Position numbers and translations under genes: made by a program | Part shown: piece by piece, positions 1-6,133 of the stretch | Layout: every line of letters starts with the position of its first letter | Numbering within the stretch: the first letter of the stretch is position 1 | Source: JBGVSA01 sp047605765 | Lineage (GTDB): Bacteria; Pseudomonadota; Gammaproteobacteria; Burkholderiales; Rhodocyclaceae | Length of the DNA: 8,420 nucleotides | Reading direction: 5' to 3' | Assembly (NCBI GenBank): GCA_047605765.1 | Contig: JASGFB010000144.1 | Span: forward strand, 1-8,420 | The notes under the pieces: generated by a model | The model's database searches: none | Told to the model about the DNA's origin: nothing | Seen by the model: only the letters and a program-made list of their open reading frames with translations

Positions 1-8
1 AATCAACA

Positions 9-33
9 CGTCGTTTGCTTATTGCAAACGACG
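9..33. repeat. perfect 10-bp inverted repeat beside the cassette edge
   Basis: Arms CGTCGTTTGC (9-18) and GCAAACGACG (24-33) are perfect reverse complements around the 5-nt loop TTATT. Neither strand has a U tract after the stem, so it does not look like a standard intrinsic terminator. It lies outside the inferred cassette (42-506), in a 41-bp stretch I cannot assign. It could be a subterminal structure of a neighbouring mobile element, or a terminator-like or protein-binding element at the end of the array. The structure is certain; its role is unknown. Confidence 0.75.
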
Positions 34-41
34 GGGAAGCC

Positions 42-133
42 CTTGTAGTGGAAGTAAGCGGGCGCCGGAGCGCGCAGCGCTGAGGAAACTACGAGCGCAG
101 CTTGCAGCGCTCCGCTTGACTGTAGTGTTAGGT
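42..133 (-). other. attC-like recombination site (59-base element)
   Basis: On the minus strand the site starts with R'' ACCTAAC (133-127). Inside it, L-type arms pair on the plus strand: AAGCGGGCGC (56-65) against GCGCTCCGCTT (107-117), with one unpaired T at 111. Such extrahelical bases are a known hallmark of attC sites, which fold as single strands for the integrase. About 40 nt between the arms would form the variable terminal structure. The R' side ends CACTACAAG at 50-42. In the linear sequence the GTT core of R' is missing, because the next bases are GGC, and it would be restored only in the circular form from the cassette's own TTAGAT start. The length is within the known attC range. 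A covariance-model search for attC would settle the call. Confidence 0.7.
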
Positions 134-142
134 TGCTGCGGC

Positions 143-493
143 TCAGCGGGGCTGACAGAACAGTGACAGTTCATTCTTGCTCCTGATCTGTGGACTCGTT
201 CCAGAGGGAAGAGCGATGACTGAAAGATGTGTTTCATCTTCCAGCGTTTCCATTTGCAGTGCATCCAGATTGAACAGCCCTTTGCAATGATATTCAATCA
301 CAGCACCATCTTCATTTCTGACCGTATCGCCGAGACGCTCCGCTAAATTGACGGCTTTTTCGTAGGCTCCATCGGGAGAGCCGGATTTGATGAGATAGCT
401 GTGGATCGAGTACGAGCACACCTGCCCTTGCCGTACCTCAGCAACAACATACTCGGCAAGGAACCAAGGCCATTCGGGGCGGGAAACGCTCAT
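143..493 (-). CDS. cassette-encoded DUF4288-like hypothetical protein
   Basis: This is a 116-residue protein with no signal peptide or membrane segment. It resembles the DUF4288 family: an N-terminal W-rich strand (WPWFLAEYVV, about 8-17), a central helix (AYEKAVNLAERLG, 43-55), then RNEDGAVIEYHCKGLFNLD (59-77), matching the family's pattern of NEDG, a strand, and G-x-x-x-L-x. The family recurs in bacterial genomes and in gene cassettes, with no defined biochemical function that I know of. The ATG at 493 is chosen because it lies just inside the GTTAGAT boundary. No Shine-Dalgarno sequence precedes it (TTTCACCT), which is common for cassette genes that depend on an attI-side promoter or leader. 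The stop lies 10 nt before R''. The family assignment is from memory of the motif and is moderate; the ORF itself is well supported by its exact fit between the cassette boundaries. Confidence 0.8.
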   Translation of the reverse strand: MSVSRPEWPWFLAEYVVAEVRQGQVCSYSIHSYLIKSGSPDGAYEKAVNLAERLGDTVRNEDGAVIEYHCKGLFNLDALQMETLEDETHLSVIALPSGTSPQIRSKNELSLFCQPR

Positions 494-512
494 AGGTGAA
501 ATCTAACTTGTA

Positions 513-538
513 GTAGACGGACCCGTCGGTCCGTCTAC
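513..538. repeat. perfect 11-bp inverted repeat at the attI crossover side
   Basis: Arms GTAGACGGACC (513-523) and GGTCCGTCTAC (528-538) are perfectly complementary around the loop CGTC. The left arm overlaps the ACTACAAG octamer next to the cassette junction. On the minus strand, transcripts entering the cassette would carry this stem about 20 nt before the ATG, so it could also affect leader RNA. A third copy of the GTCCGTCTAC arm occurs at 606-615. Integrase binding or an RNA role is inference only. Confidence 0.8.
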
Positions 539-635
539 GGTTAATAGTACGGACACGAAATATCCGCCTTAAATATATGATTCCATTGAATCATACGTCA
601 GCCCTGTCCGTCTACGATTGCCAATAGTACGGACA
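529..635. repeat. split direct repeat in the attI-like region (two copies)
   Basis: GTCCGTCTACG (529-539) plus AATAGTACGGACA (543-555) recurs as GTCCGTCTACG (606-616) plus AATAGTACGGACA (623-635). The two blocks are separated by 3 nt in the first copy and 6 nt in the second, so the copies are about 77-80 bp apart. Each copy is itself weakly symmetric (GTCCGT facing ACGGAC). Paired integrase-binding direct repeats are known in attI sites, which is the most economical explanation. A local duplication or the remnant of a small inverted-repeat element is also possible. Confidence 0.8.
576..595. repeat. 20-bp operator-like palindrome
   Basis: Arms TATGATTC (576-583) and GAATCATA (588-595) are perfectly complementary around CATT, inside the AT-rich core of the spacer between the cassette and intI. 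Its size and symmetry fit a dimeric regulator site, and it overlaps the best -10-like hexamers on both strands. It lies between the two copies of the direct repeat. No regulator can be named from the sequence. Confidence 0.6.
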
Positions 636-637
636 GG
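603..637. repeat. 9-bp inverted repeat in the second direct-repeat copy
   Basis: CCTGTCCGT (603-611) and ACGGACAGG (629-637) are exact reverse complements separated by 17 nt. It is the second copy of the split repeat with longer symmetric ends, and lies about 45 bp before the apparent original intI start. Its role is unknown. It could be an integrase arm site or a binding site controlling intI expression. Confidence 0.65.
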
Positions 638-668
638 CAGGCCAGCGCTACTCTGTGGATTTCATCAG

Positions 669-697
669 AAGGAGTGACAGTTATGGGGTCTCGATAG
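669..697 (+). promoter_or_regulatory. intI ribosome-binding site with a frame-broken ATG start
   Basis: AAGGAG (669-674) stands 8 nt before ATG (683-685), an ideal start signal, but ATG GGG TCT CGA is followed at once by TAG (695-697). The integrase body is in the next frame. Removing one base near 695 would read M-G-S-R-S-P-A-P-K-R-L-I-Q-I-F, joining the start smoothly to the conserved region. This suggests a one-base insertion (or two-base deletion) in the fifth codon. Alternatives are a sequencing error or weak initiation at TTG 714. Confidence 0.65.
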
Positions 698-713
698 CCC
701 TGCCCCCAAGCGC

Positions 714-1694
714 TTGATTCAGATCTTCAACGAGGTATGCCGCCGCCGGCATTTCAGCCTGAGAACTGAAGAGGCGTATTGGTATTGGACGCGCCATTTC
801 ATTTTCTTTCATGGCAAGCGCCATCCTCGGGAACTGGGTAGCCGTGAGGTGGCCATGTTCTTGAATCACCTGGCGGCAGATCGAAATGTGGCCGCGGCGA
901 CGCAGACACAGGCGTTGAATGCCTTGGTGTTTCTGTACAAGGAAGTACTGGAACGCCCTCTAAGCCAGATTGAGGGTCTGCAGCGCGTGCAGGCCCGGAA
1001 GCGCTTGCCAGTCGTGCTCTCCCCAGGGGAGGTCACGGCGATACTGGGCAAGATGTCTGGCGTGGCAGGACTGATGGCACGGCTGATCTATGGGACGGGA
1101 TTGCGGGTCAATGAGTGCTGCACGTTGCGCGTGAAGGATGTGGACTTCGATGCGAGTGCCATCCATGTCCGCGCAGCCAAGGGCAGCAAGGATCGAACCT
1201 CAATGCTCCCCGAGCGATTGCGGGAGCCCATGCAGGAGCAACTGATGCGAGTGGTTAAGTTGCATACTGACGATCGCCTGCGTGGTGGTGGGCTCGCACC
1301 TCTGCCGAATGCACTCGCGCGAAAGTACCCGAACGCCGCAAGCTCCTTGGCTTGGCAGTTTGTGTTTCCTTCCGCGGTGACGCGACCTTGGGGCAAGAGC
1401 GGCTTGCAAGTTCGCTGGTTTGCTTCTCCCTCTACCGTAGAGCGGGGCTTCAAGGCTGCGCTGAACGAGGCCGGCATCCATAAGCACGCAAGCGTCCATA
1501 CGCTACAACACTCGTTTGCGACCCATCTGCTGGCTAGCGGCACAGATGTCCGGACGATTCAGCTATTGCTCGGTCACAACAACCTGCAGACCACGATGAT
1601 CTACACCCATGTGCTGCAGGAGAGACGCCGTGTTACGCCTCTATTGCCTTGCTTCGTCAGTGCATCGGCGAATGAAGTGTCAGGGGGTCATTAA
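714..1694 (+). CDS. intI: integron integrase IntI (tyrosine recombinase), probably inactive
   Basis: A site-specific tyrosine recombinase of the integron family, which inserts and excises cassettes at attI/attC. Counting from TTG 714, the N-terminal SAM-like DNA-binding domain covers about 1-95 (HFSLRTEEAY, LGSREV). The catalytic domain shows Arg I at R131 (YGTGLRVNE), Lys at K156 (KGSKDR), the integron-specific insert (LPNALARKYPNA, 197-208), H262, H288 (LLGHNN) and nucleophile Y297 (TTMIYTHV). Position 265 in the H-x-x-R motif is Gln (HTLQHSF; codon CAA at 1506-1508), one transition from CGA Arg. The usual His pair before the PST motif also seems replaced (R-W-F-A-S-P-S). No in-frame ATG exists upstream; the ATG with a good ribosome-binding site at 683 is out of frame. 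The C-terminus after YTHVLQ diverges from the usual SPLD-type ending. Family identity is very firm; loss of activity is a strong inference. Confidence 0.9.
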   Translation: MIQIFNEVCRRRHFSLRTEEAYWYWTRHFIFFHGKRHPRELGSREVAMFLNHLAADRNVAAATQTQALNALVFLYKEVLERPLSQIEGLQRVQARKRLPVVLSPGEVTAILGKMSGVAGLMARLIYGTGLRVNECCTLRVKDVDFDASAIHVRAAKGSKDRTSMLPERLREPMQEQLMRVVKLHTDDRLRGGGLAPLPNALARKYPNAASSLAWQFVFPSAVTRPWGKSGLQVRWFASPSTVERGFKAALNEAGIHKHASVHTLQHSFATHLLASGTDVRTIQLLLGHNNLQTTMIYTHVLQERRRVTPLLPCFVSASANEVSGGH

Positions 1695-1805
1695 GATCGG
1701 ATCTCGCCCGAGACCCACAAGAAACCGAGGGGCGCAAAGTCTGTGAGGATGGCCGCGGGCGAACGCAGGACGGCGGTGCAACAGATTCATCCCATCCATC
1801 GGCGC

Positions 1806-3008
1806 TTACCCGCAGGCCTGGACGCGCGCGAGCTCACTGCGCGTGACACGCAATTGGGCGAACACCAGGACGAGGGCCGTGGCGGCCAGCGTGCTGCCGG
1901 CGATGGACACCGCCGCATAACCGAAGCCGGCCTGCAGTACGGCCCCGCCCAGCGCGGCGCCCAATGCGTTGCCGAGATTGAAGGCGCCGATGTTGACCGA
2001 AGAGGCCAATCCCGGCGCCCCGGTGGCGGCGCGCATCACGCGCATCTGCAGAGGCGGCACCACGGCGAAAGCGGCCGTACCCCATACCAGCAGGGCCAGC
2101 GCCACACCGAGCTTGCTCGAGGCCAGCCACGGAAAGGCCAACATGCTGACCAGCAGCACCAGCAGGAAGCCGATCAGCGCGCCATCGACCGAGCGATCCG
2201 CCAGCTTGCCCCCCAGCGTATTGCCAAGCGTAAAACCGACACCGATCAGCACCAGCATGGCCGTGACAAAGCCGGGCGACGCCTGGGTCAGCGTTTCCAG
2301 AGAAGGATTGATGTAGGTGTACAGGGCGAACATCGCGCCCGCGCCGGTCACCGTCGTGGTCAGCGCCATCAGCACGGCGGGACGCGTGAGCACGCGCAAC
2401 TCGGCGCGCACATCCGGCAGCTTGCCGCTGCTGCCCGGCGGCAAGGCATAGCGCAGCGACGCCATTGCCACCACGCCAAGCACGGCGATGGCCGCGAAGG
2501 ATTCACGCCAGCCCATGGTCTGGCCCAGCCAGGTCGCCGCCGGTACGCCGCCGATGTTGGCGATCGTCAGGCCCATGAACATCGCCGCCACAGCGCTGGC
2601 CTGTTTCTCGCGAGGCACCAGGCTGGCGGCGACCAGCGAGCCGAGGCCGAAGAACGCGCCATGGTTGAAGCTGGTGATGACGCGTGCCGCCAGCAGGCTG
2701 GCGTAATTGGGTGCCATGGCCGACAGCAGATTGCCCAGGGTGAAGATGGCCATCAGCGCGATCAGCGCCTTGCGGTGCGGCCAACGCGCCAGCAATAGCG
2801 TCATGATCGGGGCACCGACCATCACGCCAACGGCATACGCCGACACGAGCATGCCGGCGGTGGGGATCGAAACATCCACGCCCTGGGCAATCGTCGGCAG
2901 CATGCCCATGGGGCCGAATTCGGTCGTGCCGATGCCGAATGCACCGACGGCCAGGGCCAGCAAGGGGAGCGTCGCACGGGTCTGGGGATGAGGGGAAGTA
3001 CGCGTCAT
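1806..3008 (-). CDS. ydhP: YdhP-like MFS drug/metabolite efflux transporter
   Basis: A 400-residue inner-membrane major facilitator (DHA1/AraJ-like group) with about 12 hydrophobic segments. It closely follows what I remember of E. coli YdhP: GAFGIGTTEFGPMGMLP (22-38), DVSIPTAGMLVSAYAVGVMV (45-64), FNHGAFFGLGS (114-124), ANIGGVPAATWLG (150-162), TLGGKLADRS (264-273, the motif A-like loop 8-9) and VNIGAFNLGNALGAALGGAV (338-357). Proton-driven export is inferred from the family and the substrate is unknown. The longer upstream frame adds 44 polar residues unlike the family, so the ATG at 3008 is preferred: it starts MTRTSPHPQ, a short cytoplasmic tail before the first helix. No clear Shine-Dalgarno precedes it. 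It is 221 bp downstream of the kinase gene on the same strand, so it is probably transcribed on its own. It ends 111 bp from the integrase stop, convergently. Confidence 0.92.
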   Translation of the reverse strand: MTRTSPHPQTRATLPLLALAVGAFGIGTTEFGPMGMLPTIAQGVDVSIPTAGMLVSAYAVGVMVGAPIMTLLLARWPHRKALIALMAIFTLGNLLSAMAPNYASLLAARVITSFNHGAFFGLGSLVAASLVPREKQASAVAAMFMGLTIANIGGVPAATWLGQTMGWRESFAAIAVLGVVAMASLRYALPPGSSGKLPDVRAELRVLTRPAVLMALTTTVTGAGAMFALYTYINPSLETLTQASPGFVTAMLVLIGVGFTLGNTLGGKLADRSVDGALIGFLLVLLVSMLAFPWLASSKLGVALALLVWGTAAFAVVPPLQMRVMRAATGAPGLASSVNIGAFNLGNALGAALGGAVLQAGFGYAAVSIAGSTLAATALVLVFAQLRVTRSELARVQACG

Positions 3009-3146
3009 GGTCGTGTATCTGCACGGCTTCGAATGGCCGGCGTCGTGGGGTGGGTGTTGATTGTTGCGCCGCAGCGCGGGCGGATAAAGCGCCGCCAGGA
3101 CAAAAAACCTTTGCAGCAATCGGGAAAATAAAGCGCGCACCGCCCC

Positions 3147-3172
3147 CTGCGCCGCCCTGCTGCGCGGCGCAG
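3147..3172 (-). terminator. candidate terminator hairpin after the kinase gene
   Basis: Arms CTGCGCCGC (3147-3155) and GCGGCGCAG (3164-3172) are perfect reverse complements around 8 nt, 58 bp past the kinase stop on the minus strand. The stem is strong, but the only T-rich stretch (CTTTATTTT on the minus strand, 3134-3126) begins 12 nt below the stem, too far for a classic intrinsic terminator. It may help 3'-end formation or Rho-dependent termination, or may be incidental in GC-rich DNA. The rest of the 3009-3229 gap shows no convincing promoter for the transporter. Confidence 0.35.
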
Positions 3173-3229
3173 TGCGTCAACGATCGCGGCTGGCGGTACG
3201 GCAGTCAGGCGGCAGCAGCAGGCGCATCG

Positions 3230-5977
3230 TCACCCCGCCCGCTCGCGCACCCAGGCCATGACGACGCCCGGTTCGACGGGCTTGGTGAAATGGGCATCGA
3301 AGCCGGCGGCGTGGGCCGCGCGCTGGTGTTCCTCACCGCCCCATCCGGTGATGGCGGCGAGCTTCATGTCCCTGCCCCAGGCCTCGCACCGCAGGCGGCG
3401 GGCCAGTTCGTAGCCGTCGATGTCCGGCATGCCGATATCCAGAAGGGCGATGTGCGGATGGCTGCGCGCGCAGGCGGCGAGCGCCGATTTGCCATCGTTG
3501 GCAATGTCGACGACATAACCGGACAGTTCGAGCAACAGCCCCAGGCTCTCGGCGGCGTCCCGGTTGTCGTCGGCGATGAGTATCCGCACCGATTGCCCCG
3601 CACCGTGCGCCGCCTCGCACGCAATGGCTGCCGTCCGGGCCAACGCGACGGGCGCCTGGACGATGCCTGCCGGCAGCACGATCGTGAACAGCGCACCCAT
3701 GCCGAGTCCCGCGCTGTGCGCGCCGACACGGCCACCATGCAACTCGATGAGGCCGCGTGTCAGGGCCAGGCCAATGCCCAGGCCACCTTCCGGTTGCGAA
3801 CCTGTCGCCTGCACCTGCACGAACATCTCAAAGATGCGCTCGCACGCGTCCGGGTTCAGGCCGATGCCGTCGTCGCGCACATCCACATGCAGGTCGCCGG
3901 ACGGCGCGATCGTTGCGATGAGGTCGATATGGCCGCCCTCGTCGGTGTACTTGGCCGCATTGGTCAGCAGATTGGTCAGGGCCTGGGACAGGCGCAGCGG
4001 ATCGGCTTCGAGCGTGACGTCGCCGGCCGGCAGTTCGACGCGCAGGGCGTGGCGCTTGCGCTCGATCAGCGGCCGGCATGTCTCGACGGCGCTGTCGACG
4101 ACCGTGCGCAGGCTGACGTAGGCCTTGCGCAATTCGAATCGGCCGCGACTCACGCGCGACACATCGAGCAGATCGTCGAGCAGCATCGCCATATGCCCGA
4201 TCTGGCGGGCAATGATTGCGCGGCAGGCCGCCAGGTGCTCGTTGGTAAGGGTCGGCACGGTCAGAATCTGGGCGGCATTGCGGATCGGCGCCAAGGGGTT
4301 GCGCAGCTCGTGGGCGAGCACGGCGAGGAATTCATCCTTCTGGCGGCTGGCGGCGAGCAGGGCTTCGCTGTCGCGGCGCGCATCGGTGATGTCGATGTGC
4401 ACGCCCACCCATTCGACGATATGTCCGTCTGCGCCGAAGACCGGCTCGGCCTTGATGGAAAACAGGCGCCATTGACCATCGCGCCGGCGCACACGGTGTT
4501 CGAATTGATAGGTGTGGCCGGCACTGACCGCGGCTTCCCACGATTGCACGGTGGGCGCCACATCGTCGGGATGCACCACGGCGGCCCAGCCATAGCCTTG
4601 GTAATCTTCCGGCGCCTGGCCGGTGAGTTCCGACCAGCCGGGTTGCGGCGCCCGCATGCGGCCCTCCGAATCATTGGTCCACATCACGCCGATGGCCTGC
4701 ACGGCGGCCTGAAAACGATCACGGCTGCGCTGCACTTCGAGCGACGCTCGCTTGAGCTGCGTGATGTCGCGGTAGAACGCCGCGATGCCACCGCGGATGG
4801 GATAGATGTGCACATCCATCCACATCGGCTGATCGCCCGGGCGGCAGGCGTATTCGAGCGAGAAGGCGATGCGCTCGGCGACCGCGCGCCGGTAGGCCGT
4901 CTCGATGGCGCTGCCGGCGGCGCGGGGCCAGATAGCAAGGTAAGGCTGGCCAATGACCTGATCGCGCGAGCGCGCCCCCAGGGCCAGCGCCGAATCGTTG
5001 GCTTCGATGACGTGCAGTTCGTCGTCCAGGATCAGCAGGCCCTCGCCCATGGCCGACAACAGATCGCGATATCGCTCGGTGGTCGCGGCCTCCGCCTGGC
5101 GCGCCAGATACGCATCGGTGACGTCATGGCCTTCGACGAATATGCCGGACACATTGCCCGCATCGTCCAGGATCGGTTCGTAGATGAAATCCAGGTAATA
5201 GTCGCAAGGCGCGTGGCCCGGCGGGCTCTGAAGCCGCACGCACATGCCGCTGGCAATGTAGCGCCTGCCACTCTGGTACACCGTGTCCAGCAAGGCGATG
5301 AAACCCTGGCTGACGACTTCCGGCAGGGCTTCTCCCACCCCCACCCCCACGCATGCGCGTCCGCCGATGAGGCGCGTGTAGGCGTCATTGACGAATTCAT
5401 ATACGTGGTTCGGCCCCTGCAGGATGGCAATGAAACTCGGCGCCTGGGCAAACAGCCGGTGCAGGTGTTGGTGGGCCCGCGTGGCGGCGCGCTCGGCCAG
5501 CACGCCGGAGGTCGTCTCGGTGCAGGCGCAGAAAGCGCCGCCGATACGGCCATCGACGGTGCGCACCGGCGAATACGAAAACGAGAAATGACGCTCGCTG
5601 CGCCGGCCATCCTGCTCGAACCACAGTTCGATGTCGTCCATCGCCGTGGATTGGCCCTGGTAGGCGCGCGCCAGCATCGGCCCGACTTCGTCCAGGATGT
5701 CCGCCCACACCTCGTCGAATGGCTGGCCGAAGCCGGCCGGGTGCCGGGAACCCATGATCTCGGCGTAGAGGTCGTTGTAGATGATGCGCCGCTCGGGGCC
5801 CCAGGTCAGGAACATGGCCTGGTTGGCAACCGCCATCAGCTCCGCCAGCACCCGCACCGGGCTGGGCCAGGCGTCCACCGCGCCCAGGTGCAGCGCTGCG
5901 CCGGTGCGCGCCAGAAACGCCTCGACATCCGCAGGCTCGCGTGTGGTCACCGTACGACGGTTGATTCGCTCATTCAT
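3230..5977 (-). CDS. soluble multi-PAS hybrid sensor histidine kinase
   Basis: A 915-residue hybrid kinase without transmembrane segments or signal peptide, so probably cytoplasmic. PAS-like sensor domains lie at about 45-155 (FLTWGPERRIIYNDLY; FSFSYSPVR), 172-288 (APSFIAILQGPNHVYEFVN), 302-407 and 418-532 (PAS_3-like, HPDD...W, then VHIDITD). The HisKA helix has AHELRNPL with phospho-acceptor H556. The HATPase has the N box NLLTNAAKY (669-677), G1 DDGIGL (702-707), RIFEMFVQ (714-721) and G2 GLGIGLALT (732-740). The C-terminal receiver (797-912) has the acidic pair D803/D804, phospho-acceptor D847 (LLDIGMPD), T877 and K899. Phosphate would pass from H556 to D847, and an Hpt partner or separate regulator is not in the window. 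The ATG at 5977 is chosen over 6100 because the extra 41 residues are low-complexity and span a -10-like TACAAT. The signal sensed is unknown. Confidence 0.93.
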   Translation of the reverse strand: MNERINRRTVTTREPADVEAFLARTGAALHLGAVDAWPSPVRVLAELMAVANQAMFLTWGPERRIIYNDLYAEIMGSRHPAGFGQPFDEVWADILDEVGPMLARAYQGQSTAMDDIELWFEQDGRRSERHFSFSYSPVRTVDGRIGGAFCACTETTSGVLAERAATRAHQHLHRLFAQAPSFIAILQGPNHVYEFVNDAYTRLIGGRACVGVGVGEALPEVVSQGFIALLDTVYQSGRRYIASGMCVRLQSPPGHAPCDYYLDFIYEPILDDAGNVSGIFVEGHDVTDAYLARQAEAATTERYRDLLSAMGEGLLILDDELHVIEANDSALALGARSRDQVIGQPYLAIWPRAAGSAIETAYRRAVAERIAFSLEYACRPGDQPMWMDVHIYPIRGGIAAFYRDITQLKRASLEVQRSRDRFQAAVQAIGVMWTNDSEGRMRAPQPGWSELTGQAPEDYQGYGWAAVVHPDDVAPTVQSWEAAVSAGHTYQFEHRVRRRDGQWRLFSIKAEPVFGADGHIVEWVGVHIDITDARRDSEALLAASRQKDEFLAVLAHELRNPLAPIRNAAQILTVPTLTNEHLAACRAIIARQIGHMAMLLDDLLDVSRVSRGRFELRKAYVSLRTVVDSAVETCRPLIERKRHALRVELPAGDVTLEADPLRLSQALTNLLTNAAKYTDEGGHIDLIATIAPSGDLHVDVRDDGIGLNPDACERIFEMFVQVQATGSQPEGGLGIGLALTRGLIELHGGRVGAHSAGLGMGALFTIVLPAGIVQAPVALARTAAIACEAAHGAGQSVRILIADDNRDAAESLGLLLELSGYVVDIANDGKSALAACARSHPHIALLDIGMPDIDGYELARRLRCEAWGRDMKLAAITGWGGEEHQRAAHAAGFDAHFTKPVEPGVVMAWVRERAG

Positions 5978-6013
5978 GGCGGGCGTGAGGCGTACGGAAC
6001 CGAAGAGAGGCAA

Positions 6014-6019
6014 ATTGTA
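6014..6019 (-). promoter_or_regulatory. possible -10 box for the kinase gene
   Basis: Minus strand TACAAT (6019-6014) matches the sigma-70 -10 consensus at five of six positions and lies about 37 bp before the chosen ATG at 5977, in the 156-bp gap behind the VOC gene. No good -35 hexamer stands 16-18 bp further upstream. The call is weak, but it supports independent transcription of the kinase and the shorter protein start. Confidence 0.25.
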
Positions 6020-6133
6020 CGCGGCGGCACCCCGTTGACGCGGCTGCGCGAGGGGCCAGCTTCCAGGCGGATGCCATGGCAGGTGCAACCGGTCGGGCAA
6101 GCGCCGCCGGGCCTGCGTGGCAGAGCAGGCGCG

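Larger units (their letters stand above)
42..506 (-). mobile_element. integron gene cassette (first cassette after attI)
   Basis: The cassette reads leftward, away from the integrase. On the minus strand it begins G|TTAGAT (R'-type box GTTAGAT, 507-501, fitting GTTRRRY), 8 nt before the ATG of the single gene. The gene stop (145-143) is followed within 10 nt by ACCTAAC (133-127), an RYYYAAC R'' box. The octamer ACTACAAG stands immediately before the inferred crossover at both edges (minus strand of 507-514 and of 42-49), which fixes the cassette at 42-506. If circularised, the R' box would become GTTAGAT, pairing with R'' at six of seven positions. One gene plus one attC in about 465 bp is typical cassette size. 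The far junction (G|GGCTTC) is not canonical, so the left boundary is less certain than the right. Confidence 0.75.
507..682. other. attI-like region and leader between cassette and integrase
   Basis: This spacer lies between the first cassette and the integrase, where attI and the divergent promoters (Pc for cassettes, Pint for intI) are expected. The crossover side reads CTACTACAAG|TTAGAT on the minus strand. It is more AT-rich than the rest of the window around 558-600 and contains three inverted repeats and one split direct repeat, annotated separately. Known attI sites carry integrase-binding direct repeats next to the simple site, and the repeats here may be their counterpart. No promoter pair is convincing. 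Minus-strand TATATT (577-572) and plus-strand TATGAT (576-581) are fair -10 candidates but lack well-spaced -35 hexamers. The assignment rests on position, not on similarity to a described attI. Confidence 0.55.

Noticed and set aside
1..7. Minus-strand GTTGATT as the R' box of the attC
   Set aside because: It breaks GTTRRRY at one position and lies about 50 bp from the L' arm, too far for an R' box. The edge at 42 fits the pairing with the other boundary better.
618..654. Plus-strand promoter for intI from TTGCCA (618-623) to TACTCT (649-654)
   Set aside because: The hexamers are about 25 bp apart, well beyond the usual 16-18 bp, and the -10 is poor.
653..668. LexA-box-like CTGT-N8-TCAG just before the intI ribosome-binding site
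   Set aside because: SOS control of intI is known and the place is right, but the second half-site has TCAG instead of ACAG and the spacer lacks the alternating AT of good LexA boxes. It is too weak to annotate.
1702..1713. TCTCG/CGAGA inverted repeat after the intI stop as a terminator
   Set aside because: The arms are only 5 bp with a 3-nt or shorter loop and no T tract follows.
1743..2798. A 351-codon plus-strand ORF opposite the transporter gene
   Set aside because: Its composition (Gln, His, Arg, Gly rich) and its position opposite a YdhP-like transporter mark it as a shadow.
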